Shown here piece after piece: positions 36,183 through 44,929 of a DNA stretch of 49,715 nt (within the stretch, counting starts at the first letter, position 1; each line of letters begins with the position of its first letter). The position numbers and the translations under genes were made by a program. The notes beneath the pieces were generated by a model. It was given only the letters and a program-made list of their open reading frames with translations, had not been told where the DNA came from and did not search any database. This DNA is from JAGVLN01 sp964515755. GTDB lineage: Bacteria; Pseudomonadota; Alphaproteobacteria; Rickettsiales; JABSSG01. The DNA lies in NCBI GenBank assembly GCA_964515755.1, contig CAZEVK010000008.1:1-49715 (forward strand), written 5' to 3'.

Positions 36183-36659
36183 TTAATGTTTTATTTTTTC
36201 TAAGTACATTTTCATTCCTTCATGACTAGCTTCAAAGCCAATTGATCCATAAAAGTTTTTTGCTTCGGAGCGTTTTTTATTAGTAGTAAGTTGTATTATT
36301 GAAGCAGATTTTAATTTAGCCCACTTAATAGCCTCATTAATCATCCACTTTCCAATACCTTGGTTTCTATACTTTTGAGAAACCCTAACAGCTTCAATTT
36401 GCATTCTTGTTGAACCAGTAAAAGTTAGTGACGGTATAATAGTAAGATGACAAGTGCCAATAATTTCTTCACCGGATTCTACAACCGTCAGATATTGGTT
36501 TGAATCAGAGTCAATTTTATGGAATGCATCGATATAGCGTTGATCTAGTTTTTTTGAAAGATTTTCTCTTGCTTGTCCAAGCTCATCTTCTAAAAGAAGA
36601 CTTATAATGGTATGTAAGTCATTGATAGTTGCTTTGCGGTAACTAAACTGTCGATTCAT
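36183..36659 (-). CDS. GNAT N-acetyltransferase
   Basis: 158 residues. The acetyl-CoA site is in VSQKYRNQGIGKWMINEAI (R/Q-x-x-G-x-G), and the C-terminal motif B is NFYGSIGFEASHEGMKMYL. Substrate unknown; many such proteins act on amino groups of small molecules or antibiotics. It overlaps the upstream GNAT by 4 bases. Confidence 0.85.
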   Translation of the reverse strand: MNRQFSYRKATINDLHTIISLLLEDELGQARENLSKKLDQRYIDAFHKIDSDSNQYLTVVESGEEIIGTCHLTIIPSLTFTGSTRMQIEAVRVSQKYRNQGIGKWMINEAIKWAKLKSASIIQLTTNKKRSEAKNFYGSIGFEASHEGMKMYLEKIKH

Positions 36660-37099
36660 ATTTCTTTTCTCAAATATAATTTTGCCATATGGCCTTCATT
36701 TTTATAGCCAATGCTTTTATAAAATTCATGTGATCCATCTTTAGCACGTCTTAATCCAGTTGTAAGTTCAATTATTGCAGGACTATATTTCATGGCAAAT
36801 TTTTCTATAAATGCCATTAATTTTTTACCGACACCTTTTTTCCGATGTTGTGCATCAATTACAAGACCTTCAATACGTATACGTATTTTATCTAACACAA
36901 AAGGTACAGACTTTGACCATGCTACCAAGCCAATAATTTTTGAAGAATCACAAGCTACAGCAACTCCATATCCATCAAGAATAGTATATTTTTTGAAGCG
37001 TTTTTTGAAGTTTTTTAGGGGAGTTGGATATCCAAGTTGATCAATTAATGATAGTAATTCTGGAATATCATCAATAGCAGCGTAACGAATACTGATCAT
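36656..37099 (-). CDS. GNAT N-acetyltransferase
   Basis: 147 residues. Acetyl-CoA site DAQHRKKGVGKKLMAFIEKF, C-terminal FYKSIGYKNEGHMAKLYL. About the same length and layout as the next GNAT gene, with which it overlaps by 4 bases; both were probably made by duplication. Substrate unknown. Confidence 0.85.
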   Translation of the reverse strand: MISIRYAAIDDIPELLSLIDQLGYPTPLKNFKKRFKKYTILDGYGVAVACDSSKIIGLVAWSKSVPFVLDKIRIRIEGLVIDAQHRKKGVGKKLMAFIEKFAMKYSPAIIELTTGLRRAKDGSHEFYKSIGYKNEGHMAKLYLRKEI

Positions 37100-37226
37100 A
37101 TCAATTCCTTCAAAAAGAAAATTTCATCTTTATTATAGCCTTTTATATGTTTTAGTAACCAAATTTTTTTGAACTAATTTTGAATGATTGCCTTAATACC
37201 AAGATTATATATTTGCTTAAGAAGCA

Positions 37227-37766
37227 TCATTTCTTTTCTTTAATCATACAAATTATTGTTCCATTATTTACTCTTTTAATTTCTTTAAATCCGACTTTTT
37301 CATAAGCTTTAATTGCACCTGTATTTTTTGATTCTGAATCTACAAACACATGGTCAGATTTTGGAAAAATGTAATTATCTAAAAACATAGACAAAGCTTT
37401 TGAACCAATACCTTTACCAATAAAATTAGGCTCACCTATATACCAATCAATTGCACCACAATTTTCTGACAATTCAATCATTTCATATTCTTGCTCATGT
37501 GAAAAATCATATTTGTTATAATATTGGATATAACCAATTGGTATTTCATCAAATGAAATAATATAAGCGTAAGTAGGTTTTTCAGTTAGTTTATTTTTTA
37601 ATTTTGAATGTTTAATTTGATGTACATAACTGCCAAATTTTTGTTCTATTAATTTAGGTGTCCAATTCACATCTTGATCCCACCATGCTTTAACATGAGG
37701 TGTTTCAAGCCACTGCAAAAGTAGAGGAAAATGAGATATTGCAAGCGGCTGAAATGTAATATTCAT
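37227..37766 (-). CDS. GNAT acetyltransferase, AAC(6')-like
   Basis: 179 residues from the ATG at 37766. Another ATG at 37793 would add nine residues; I prefer 37766 because its ATGA overlaps the original stop codon of the catB-type gene. HFPLLLQWLETPHVKAWWDQ, YIQYYNKYDF, AIDWYIGEPNFIGKGIGSKAL and KNTGAIKAYEKVGFKEIKRV match the aminoglycoside 6'-acetyltransferase type subgroup, where related members also act on siderophores or N-terminal amines. It does not prove resistance. Confidence 0.85.
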   Translation of the reverse strand: MNITFQPLAISHFPLLLQWLETPHVKAWWDQDVNWTPKLIEQKFGSYVHQIKHSKLKNKLTEKPTYAYIISFDEIPIGYIQYYNKYDFSHEQEYEMIELSENCGAIDWYIGEPNFIGKGIGSKALSMFLDNYIFPKSDHVFVDSESKNTGAIKAYEKVGFKEIKRVNNGTIICMIKEKK

Positions 37767-38413
37767 AATGTGTTTTCTTGAAATTTTTTCCATAATGCTT
37801 CAACATTTTCAGATCTCAAATAATCTAAATTATGTTTTATTTTTTCTAAATTCCAATCCCACTATTTAATTTGTAAGATTTTCTCAATATCTTGATCTGA
37901 GAATCTTTTCTTAATTAAACGAGCAGGATTGCCACCCCAAATTTCATAAGGTCCAACATTTTTTGTAACTACTGCTCTTGAGGCTATTACCGCACCATCT
38001 GCAATTTTTACTCCGGGCATGATCAAAGCTTCTGCGCCAATCCACACATCATTACCAATAACAGTGTCACTTTTAAGTTTATGTGCTTTTGGCGGATTGT
38101 TTATATAACCATCAAAATCATCGTCCAGAAAATCTAGAGAGTAAGCAGCAATCCAATTGTAATTATGACCTTGTGTTCCGCCAAGCATGAATTTAGCCCC
38201 AGTTGCAATTGAGCAAAATTTTCCGATTATTAGCTTATCAATTTTTTCAGCTTCATAATCATTATCTAATTCATCAAGATACATGACGCAATCATCAAAT
38301 GGTTTGCCATGATAATATCCTGAGTAATAAGAATAATCGCCGGCAATAACATGTACGGATTTTACATGATCTTTGATAATTATTGAATTTCTATAATTTT
38401 TAAAATTTGTCAT
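37763..38413 (-). pseudogene. CatB-type xenobiotic acetyltransferase truncated by an in-frame TAG
   Basis: Left-handed beta-helix acetyltransferase of the Vat/CatB type. The open frame 38413-37862 has 183 residues: LIIGKFCSIATGAKFMLGG, the His region TQGHNYNW, and the beta-helix IGNDVWIGAEALIMPGVKIA with YEIWGGNPARLIKKRF. After ...EKILQIK a TAG stops it, yet the same frame continues as WDWNLEKIKHNLDYLRSENV followed by EALWKKFQENTL and TGA at 37765-37763. The family's C-terminus is WWDWPLE...LLCSGDI-like, so the TAG replaces the first Trp (TGG to TAG). Read through, the protein has about 217 residues, the usual size. The missing helices pack on the trimer, so the product is probably inactive. 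Confidence 0.85.
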
Positions 38414-38508
38414 AAAGTATATCTATATAAAATCATTATTACGTACATGATAGTTGCACTAAATGTTATTTTATGTCAATCTCCAAAGTTGAAATATGGT
38501 TCGAATAA

Positions 38509-39387
38509 ATGAATTTTAAAGATTACTTACTTGCACTATTTACCTCAGTTTTATGGGGAGGGAATTTTATTGCCACAAGATATGGAGTTGATGGTTTTGG
38601 ATTTTTTGGGCTTTCTTTAATTAGAGTTGTATCAGTTCCAATATTATTTCTTCCTTATATTAAATTTATAAGAAAATCTTTTATACAAATAATAAAAATT
38701 GCTATGGTTTATGGAATTGGTTTTATTACCTTTTTCCATATTTCAATTAAGTATGCTGATAATCTTCCTTTAGTCATAATATTGGTTCAAATGGTAGTGC
38801 CGTTTGGTGCTATTTTATCTTATCTTTATTTTAAAGAAAAAATTGTTTTACATGATTTTGCTGGTATGTGTATTGCGTTTATTGGCGTTGTTATTTTGGT
38901 AGGAATACCAAAAAATTTTGCTTCATTATTTTCTATTATCGCAATATTTATCGCGGCTTTTTCTCAGGCTTGGCAGATGGTTTTAGTAAAAAAATATGCT
39001 AAAGAGATAGATACAAAAAATTTGCTTGCTTGGATACATTTATTAAATATTCCGCTGTTTTTATTTTTGGCTTTAGTGTTTGATGATTTTTCACTAAAGC
39101 TTCTTAGTAAAAAAAAAATTTATGATTGGATGGGTGCTTTGTATGTAGGTGTTATGTCTACTGCTTTAGGTTTTGGAATTTGGCTAAGTTTATTAAAAAA
39201 ATATTCAGTTAATAAAGTTTCTCCTTTTATGCTTTTTGTACCATTTTTTGGAATTTTATTTTCTGTTTTATTTTTTGATAGCAAACTAACTCAAAATGTT
39301 ATTATAGGGGGAGTGCTAATAATAATTGGTGTATCAATAATTCAATTTTGGTCATATATTAAAGGAAAAAATAAACTTACTAAATAG
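38509..39387 (+). CDS. EamA/DMT-family transporter
   Basis: 292 residues with ten predicted membrane segments in two EamA repeats. LALFTSVLWGGNFIATRYGV starts repeat one and AAFSQAWQMVLVKKYAKEI starts the second. The pattern resembles exporters of amino acids and metabolites of the O-acetylserine/cysteine type; the substrate is unknown. Divergent from the catB-type gene and 36 bases upstream of the ABC exporter. Confidence 0.88.
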   Translation: MNFKDYLLALFTSVLWGGNFIATRYGVDGFGFFGLSLIRVVSVPILFLPYIKFIRKSFIQIIKIAMVYGIGFITFFHISIKYADNLPLVIILVQMVVPFGAILSYLYFKEKIVLHDFAGMCIAFIGVVILVGIPKNFASLFSIIAIFIAAFSQAWQMVLVKKYAKEIDTKNLLAWIHLLNIPLFLFLALVFDDFSLKLLSKKKIYDWMGALYVGVMSTALGFGIWLSLLKKYSVNKVSPFMLFVPFFGILFSVLFFDSKLTQNVIIGGVLIIIGVSIIQFWSYIKGKNKLTK

Positions 39388-39423
39388 TAGTAAGCGTATC
39401 ACGAAATGTATTAAGAGGACATT

Positions 39424-41187
39424 TTGAAAAATAATACTATCTTAAAATTTTTATTAGAGGTTCTTAAGCCTTTTAAATTATTGATTATAGGTCAATTTAC
39501 TGTTGCAACTTTTTGGTCAATATATTTGAGTTTAAGACCATATATTTTAAAAATGATAGTAGATAAAATTCCTAACATAACAAGTAAAAATGTTGTTGAG
39601 GAGTTATCGGGGCTTATAGGTTTTTATGTATTGTTATCATTGATTGTTGTTGTCATATTTAGATTTTCTGATTTTATTTGGTTAAAATTTAATCCTCCGT
39701 TAAAGAGACACGTGGGTGATTTATTAATGAAAAAAATGATGGAGCATTCTTTAACGGCATTTCAAAGTCAGTTTTCCGGTAACTTAGCTAATAAGATTAA
39801 GGATGTGATGAGTGGTATTCCCGATGCACTAAAGCTTATCATTTATAATTTCCTTAATCTCTTTTTTACATTAAGCGTTGCTGCTTTTGTCATTTGGACT
39901 ATTAGTTATAAATTTTCATTGTTGTTTATTGGTTGGCTAATTATTTTTGTAATTGGTTCCGGATTATTTTTAAGCAGGGCTAAGAAATTATCTAACGATG
40001 CAGCTGAGGTACGCTCTGTAGTGGTTGGACAAATGGTTGATGTTTTAAGTAATATTATTAGTGTCCATCTGTTCTCAGCAAAAAATATAGAGTCGAGAAA
40101 GTTAAAAACTCACCTGGATAAATATGTAGCAACAGACCAGAAACGAGATTGGTGGTTTCTTGGTATGTTTACATTTCAGGGTTTGTCTTTTGCTTTTTAT
40201 CAGGCTATCGGATTTGTTTTTTTAGTTTCTGGTTTTAAGGACGGTAGTGTTACTGCAGGAGATTTTGTATTGCTTCTCAGTATAAATATAACAATTATAG
40301 ATATATTGTGGACGCTTGGTTCTGATGTACTGACATTTTCCGAAATTGCCGGTAATATTACGCAGGGTTTGCGTATTGCTTTGAGTCCTAAAGACATTAA
40401 GGATAAACCAAATGCTAAGGCTCTTAAGGTTAATAAAGGACGTATAGTTTTTGATCAGGTTAATTTTCATTACCGAAATACAGAAGATTTATTTCAAAAC
40501 AATTCGATTACTATTGAGTCTGGTCAGAAAGTAGGTTTAGTAGGCTATTCTGGTAGTGGAAAAACAACTTTTGTTAATCTAATTCTGAGACTTTACGATG
40601 TGACAGATGGTCGGATCCTTATTGATGAACAAGATATTAGAGATGTTACTCAGGATTCATTGCATTCAAAAATTGCTATGATTCCACAGGATCCATCTTT
40701 ATTTCATCGGTCGCTCATAGAAAATATTCAATATGGTGTGATTGATGTTTCTAATAAAGAAGTAATATCAGCTTCTAAACAAGCTTTTGCTCATGATTTT
40801 ATTACTAAGCTTCCAGAAGGCTATAATACTTTAGTTGGTGAGCGAGGAGTTAAACTTTCAGGTGGTCAACGTCAGCGTATTGCTATTGCTAGAGCAATTC
40901 TCAAAAATGCCCCAATTTTGATTTTGGATGAAGCCACATCTCAACTTGATTCAATAACTGAAAATCAGATTCAGGAAAGCTTGTGGAAATTGATGCAGAG
41001 TAAAACAACAATTGTTATAGCGCATCGCTTATCAACACTTTTAGATATGGATCGCATTTTGGTTTTTGATAAAGGTAAAATTGTTGAAGATGGTACTCAT
41101 AAAGAATTGCTTCGTAAAAATGGATTATATAGAATACTATGGGATGCACAAGTGGGAGGGTTTTTGCCAAATAATATTAATGAGTGA
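39424..41187 (+). CDS. ABC exporter, fused membrane and ATPase domains
   Basis: 587 residues. Six membrane segments (about 1-310) and an ATPase domain with Walker A GYSGSGKTTFVNLIL, Q-loop IAMIPQDPSLFHRSLIENIQ, signature KLSGGQRQRIAIARAI, Walker B PILILDEATSQLD and H-loop IVIAHRLST. This is a half-transporter that dimerises, of the lipid/drug/peptide exporter class. It begins at TTG, eight bases after AAGAGGACA, which acts as a ribosome-binding site. Substrate unknown. Confidence 0.9.
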   Translation: MKNNTILKFLLEVLKPFKLLIIGQFTVATFWSIYLSLRPYILKMIVDKIPNITSKNVVEELSGLIGFYVLLSLIVVVIFRFSDFIWLKFNPPLKRHVGDLLMKKMMEHSLTAFQSQFSGNLANKIKDVMSGIPDALKLIIYNFLNLFFTLSVAAFVIWTISYKFSLLFIGWLIIFVIGSGLFLSRAKKLSNDAAEVRSVVVGQMVDVLSNIISVHLFSAKNIESRKLKTHLDKYVATDQKRDWWFLGMFTFQGLSFAFYQAIGFVFLVSGFKDGSVTAGDFVLLLSINITIIDILWTLGSDVLTFSEIAGNITQGLRIALSPKDIKDKPNAKALKVNKGRIVFDQVNFHYRNTEDLFQNNSITIESGQKVGLVGYSGSGKTTFVNLILRLYDVTDGRILIDEQDIRDVTQDSLHSKIAMIPQDPSLFHRSLIENIQYGVIDVSNKEVISASKQAFAHDFITKLPEGYNTLVGERGVKLSGGQRQRIAIARAILKNAPILILDEATSQLDSITENQIQESLWKLMQSKTTIVIAHRLSTLLDMDRILVFDKGKIVEDGTHKELLRKNGLYRILWDAQVGGFLPNNINE

Positions 41188-41298
41188 GTTATGAAGTATA
41201 TTGAAGTTGTTCTCTATAAGAGCATTTCAAGATTTTAATGATGATGTGCAAATACGATGAATTATTAAATCAGAGTAATTTAAAGATAAGGCTAACAT

Positions 41299-42870
41299 AT
41301 GAAACTAAGAACAATATTTTCATTAATATTAGTTGCTCTCATATATATTTTTTATATTAAATTTATTCATGTTAATGAGGTAGCGATTACTTTTGATGAT
41401 TTACCTGGTCCGCAGTATGATTCAGCTGAAAAACAGCTTGAAATTAGTGAAAAAATTTTAAATGCGCTTGATTACTATAAAGTGCCAGCGGTAGGTTTTG
41501 TCAATGAAGGTAAGCTTTATAATCAAGGACAAACTAAGGAAAAAATAGAAATTCTTAAGTTGTGGATCGATCATAAGCAAGTACTTGGTAATCATACTTA
41601 TTCTCATAATTCTCTGAGTTGTTCTGATCTTAACGAGTTTGAAAAGGATGTAATGAAGGGATCACTTATTTCTAAAAGGCTTATGAATAATGCTGACCTT
41701 GAATATAAATATTTTAGGCACCCATATCTTGACACTGGTGGTAACCATGGAAAGCGTTCTCTTTTTGAAAAGTTTTTAAAAAAAGAAGGATATATTGCTG
41801 CACCAGTAACTATTGATACAGATGATTGGAAATTTAATAAACAGCTCCTTGAAAATCCAGAAAATAAAGAAGAAATTATCGAAGCATATTTAAAACATAC
41901 CAAAGAAAAATTTGCTTTTTATAAAGCTGCATCGAAAAAAATATTTGGTCATAATATTAAGCATGTTTGGCTTCTACATGTAAATTTGATTAATTCATTG
42001 GTAATGACAGGATTATTAGAAATGGTAGATAAACTCGATTATGATTTTGTATCTCTTGATCAGGCATTGAGTGATGAAGCTTACTCAGGGATTAATAATT
42101 ATTATGGACCATTTGGTGTTTCTTGGCTTTATAGATGGGATTTCAGTTGTGGCAAGGTTGTTGATTGGTCAGATGATCCAGAACCACATAACAATCCATT
42201 TATTAAAACAAAAAACCTTGAATTTTTTGATAAATCTCGTAATAGAAAAATTCCAGTAGAAACTTATGTTAGTAGCGTGTCAGCTAATAAAGCAAGAGCT
42301 GGTATTATAAAGCTTCCAGTAGTTATTATTAATCATGGTTACACTGTAGCAAATACTGAATATTCATTCATAGCCAATAATTTGGCTGAACAAGGTTATT
42401 TTGTAGCTAGTATTCAACATGATCTAAAGAGTGATCCTGAGCTACCAATAGATGGCGACTTACTAAAAAAGCGTGAGCCTATATGGAAAAAAGGTGTAGA
42501 AAATATTTTATTTTTAATGTCTGAACTCAAAAAAATAAATCCTGATTTGAACTTGAACAAAATTATTTTAATCGGCCATTCTAATGGTGGTGATATATCA
42601 ATCTTATTTGCATCTATGTATCCTGAATTGTTATCTAAAGTAGTATCACTAGATTCTTTACGAATGCCATTCCCAACGGATAGCTCTGTTCCAATTTTAA
42701 GCTTAAGAGCTAATGATACCAAAGCTGATAAAGGAGTCCTACCAAAATCAGGTGCAAGAATAATAGTGCTTAAAGACACTAAACATATTGATATGTCAGA
42801 TCATGGTTTAGATGAAGTTAAGGCTGAAATAATGGAAAATATAAATAACTTTTTACGGGATATTTTATGA
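41299..42870 (+). CDS. Polysaccharide deacetylase fused to alpha/beta hydrolase
   Basis: 523 residues. An N-terminal membrane segment (residues 5-21) leads to a NodB-type deacetylase domain: AITFDDLPGPQYDS (metal Asp33-34), the metal-binding His pair in GNHTYSHNSLS (His99, His103) and FRHPYLDTGG. From about residue 305 a second domain has IINHGYTVANTEYSFIANNL, the nucleophile elbow LIGHSNGGDI (426-431) and a terminal His region DTKHIDMSDHG. The second domain matches the whole next gene. A bifunctional cell-wall or glycan-esterase role is plausible but not shown. Confidence 0.8.
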   Translation: MKLRTIFSLILVALIYIFYIKFIHVNEVAITFDDLPGPQYDSAEKQLEISEKILNALDYYKVPAVGFVNEGKLYNQGQTKEKIEILKLWIDHKQVLGNHTYSHNSLSCSDLNEFEKDVMKGSLISKRLMNNADLEYKYFRHPYLDTGGNHGKRSLFEKFLKKEGYIAAPVTIDTDDWKFNKQLLENPENKEEIIEAYLKHTKEKFAFYKAASKKIFGHNIKHVWLLHVNLINSLVMTGLLEMVDKLDYDFVSLDQALSDEAYSGINNYYGPFGVSWLYRWDFSCGKVVDWSDDPEPHNNPFIKTKNLEFFDKSRNRKIPVETYVSSVSANKARAGIIKLPVVIINHGYTVANTEYSFIANNLAEQGYFVASIQHDLKSDPELPIDGDLLKKREPIWKKGVENILFLMSELKKINPDLNLNKIILIGHSNGGDISILFASMYPELLSKVVSLDSLRMPFPTDSSVPILSLRANDTKADKGVLPKSGARIIVLKDTKHIDMSDHGLDEVKAEIMENINNFLRDIL

Positions 42871-43541
42871 AAACAGAAAATTTTAATTTTCAAGATGAGT
42901 CTAGAGATAGGTTAATACCAGTTGCTCTTTATTTTCACGAAAAAAGAAAGCATCCTAAAAAAATCCCGGTAGTACTTTTGAATCATGGCTCCGGATCATT
43001 TTATACACGTTATTCATATCTTGCTAATTTTCTTGCTGATAAAGGCTATGCTGTAATTAGTATACAGCATGATCTTATTGAGGATGAACCAATTTCTTTG
43101 CCAAAATTTAATGAAGGAATATTAAAAGATGCACGTAAATCTATCTGGGAAATGTGGGTTAACAACGTATTATATGTGATTAAAGAGTTTAAAAAGATTA
43201 TGCCTGATTTTGATCTAGATAAAATGACATTATTAGGTCATTCTACAGGTGGCGATGTTATTATGTATTTTGCAGAAAAATATCCTGATATGGTGGCGGA
43301 TCTTATTTCTTTAGATGGGCGTCGCTGTCCATTTCCTAGAAATATTAAATCACGAATTTTGTTATTTTTAGCAAATGATACGACAACTGATCACGGAGTA
43401 ATTCCCGAGGATAATGAGAAGCATCAGTTGGACATACAAACTGTAAAGCTTAATGCAAAACATCGAGAATATTCAGATCGAGGTCCTGATAATGTTAAGC
43501 AGGAAGTGATTTCGATTATTAGCAACTTTCTACATCTTTAA
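42867..43541 (+). CDS. Alpha/beta hydrolase, duplicate of the upstream fusion's C-terminal half
   Basis: 224 residues. Shares the linked blocks FNFQDESRDRLIPVALYF, LLNHGSGSFYTRYSYLANFL, GYAVISIQHDL, LLGHSTGGDVIMYFAEKYPD and LISLDGRRCPFP with residues 307-523 of the preceding protein. Nucleophile Ser in GHSTGG; a likely catalytic His in NAKHREYSDRG. It overlaps the fusion by 4 bases, and its end overlaps the convergent tenA by 23 bases. A tandem duplication is the simplest origin. Confidence 0.85.
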   Translation: MKTENFNFQDESRDRLIPVALYFHEKRKHPKKIPVVLLNHGSGSFYTRYSYLANFLADKGYAVISIQHDLIEDEPISLPKFNEGILKDARKSIWEMWVNNVLYVIKEFKKIMPDFDLDKMTLLGHSTGGDVIMYFAEKYPDMVADLISLDGRRCPFPRNIKSRILLFLANDTTTDHGVIPEDNEKHQLDIQTVKLNAKHREYSDRGPDNVKQEVISIISNFLHL

Positions 43542-44223
43542 TTGATGTTTGTTCGGCATCAACACCAATCAAGACTGTTTCTTTGAAGTCGTTAAATACT
43601 GCTAAATTATACGCATCATTCCAAAAATGCCACTCCAAGCAGGTGCTTTTATAAAAAACATCAAGCATTTTTTCGCGCATTTCATTAGTAGTATTTTCAC
43701 CTAATTCGTCAAAAATTTTAATTACTTCATTAACCGATTCAATAAAAGATTCACTTGAATAATTTTTGATCCAATTTGCGTAACTATTATTGCTAATTGA
43801 ATTTGTAGCGATCGATAATCCGACTTCTCTGTATGCCCAAAAACATGGTAATATTACTGCAATTGCTAATTCTACTGGTTCAGTGGCACAAATACTCACT
43901 AGATAACTACTGAAGCTTATTGTAGTTGGAGCAATTAATCCTGTTTTTATTACGTCAGGATTTTTATCAAATATTCCTTTTTCTGCTGCAAAACAATTAT
44001 TGGCATGTCGTAGAAATATAGGCGCATATTCTAATTTAATTTTAGACGCAATAATGGAATTGCATCTTCCAAAATCATGTAACCAAATACTGTCCTGTTC
44101 AATGTAATAGGAAAATTTATTGTGTGCTAATGTCCCCTGTGCCATTTCTTGGTTGAATGGGTGAGAAATAGTCGCACTAATTACTCTAGCTGCTTTTTGC
44201 CAGGCTTGTTCAGATAATTTCAT
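43519..44223 (-). CDS. tenA: Thiaminase II / aminopyrimidine aminohydrolase
   Basis: 234 residues from ATG 44223, chosen because GGAGG lies 5 bases before it; an upstream ATG at 44271 has no such signal. TenA hydrolyses the 4-amino group of salvaged aminopyrimidines or splits thiamine. ISHPFNQEMAQGTLAHNKFSYY is followed by IEQDSIWL (Asp44), the catalytic Cys127 in ILPCFWAYREVG and the Glu in CLEWHFWNDAY. So it is the catalytic-Cys type. Last gene of the TPP-riboswitch operon; overlaps the HAD gene by 14 bases. Confidence 0.93.
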   Translation of the reverse strand: MKLSEQAWQKAARVISATISHPFNQEMAQGTLAHNKFSYYIEQDSIWLHDFGRCNSIIASKIKLEYAPIFLRHANNCFAAEKGIFDKNPDVIKTGLIAPTTISFSSYLVSICATEPVELAIAVILPCFWAYREVGLSIATNSISNNSYANWIKNYSSESFIESVNEVIKIFDELGENTTNEMREKMLDVFYKSTCLEWHFWNDAYNLAVFNDFKETVLIGVDAEQTSIKDVESC

Positions 44224-44929
44224 AAAGACCTCCATTGTCAATGATTGCTCCAACCTCGCATAGGTTAGCAACGGTAATATTAGGTTCTACTTCTGGTATT
44301 GGCTCTCCAACTAAAATAGAGGTACAACCAGCAGCTTTTGCTGCAGCTATATCTCCAGAGGAGTCTCCAAGATATAATATTGATCGATTAGGAACAATAC
44401 TAATAGAACTTAGAGCTTCTATTAGCAAATCCGGGCTTGGTTTAAGATGTTGATCGCTTCTTGAACCAACAACAACTGAAAAATATTCGCTAAGCCCAAG
44501 TACTTGAATCTCTTTTGTAAGTATTTTATGATCTAAATTACTTATCACACCTTGAGGCAATCCATGAGCTTTTATTGATTTGATTAAGCATTCTGTACCA
44601 GGCATTAGATTACTTCTTGATAAAGGGTGTGTACAAAAATGCTCACGAAAGGCTTCAAGTGCTTCTTCTGTTTTTGTTGGAGATTTTAAAGTTCGTGCAA
44701 AAGTATCACGAATAGATTTTGATCCTGCTAGAGATTGCATTTTAGGATGACCAAACATACAAAATACTTCGTTCATACTATCAAGAAATTGTTTTCCTCT
44801 AAACTCTATCAGAGTTCCATCCCAGTCATAAAACACTCCGGCTATGCCGTTTAGTGGTAAGCGAGTGGGTATGGTGTGAAAATTTCTTGCACTAATTTTT
44901 ATTTGTAAGTATCTAGCAGTAAATTTCAT
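44210..44929 (-). CDS. HAD phosphatase of the thiamine operon
   Basis: 239 residues. Motif I VFYDWDGTLIEF (Asp35, Asp37), motif II GVISNLDHK, motif III KPSPDLLIEAL, and motif IV LYLGDSSGDIAAAKAAG are intact, as in phosphoglycolate-phosphatase-like proteins. In plants, a HAD domain fused to a TenA domain dephosphorylates thiamine monophosphate; here the two are neighbouring genes, making thiamine-phosphate hydrolysis a good guess. About 28 residues precede motif I, more than usual, so the true start could be further on. ATGA overlap with the kinase gene. Confidence 0.85.
   Translation of the reverse strand: MKFTARYLQIKISARNFHTIPTRLPLNGIAGVFYDWDGTLIEFRGKQFLDSMNEVFCMFGHPKMQSLAGSKSIRDTFARTLKSPTKTEEALEAFREHFCTHPLSRSNLMPGTECLIKSIKAHGLPQGVISNLDHKILTKEIQVLGLSEYFSVVVGSRSDQHLKPSPDLLIEALSSISIVPNRSILYLGDSSGDIAAAKAAGCTSILVGEPIPEVEPNITVANLCEVGAIIDNGGLYEII

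Noticed and set aside
37862..37864. TAG read as a recoded amino acid in the catB-type gene
   Set aside because: Other genes in the window (for example xseA) end at TAG normally, and no recoding signal is seen; a nonsense mutation is simpler.
38485..38508. GGTTCGAAT resembling a tRNA T-loop
   Set aside because: No acceptor stem, D-arm or anticodon arm surrounds it; it is the leader of the EamA-type gene.
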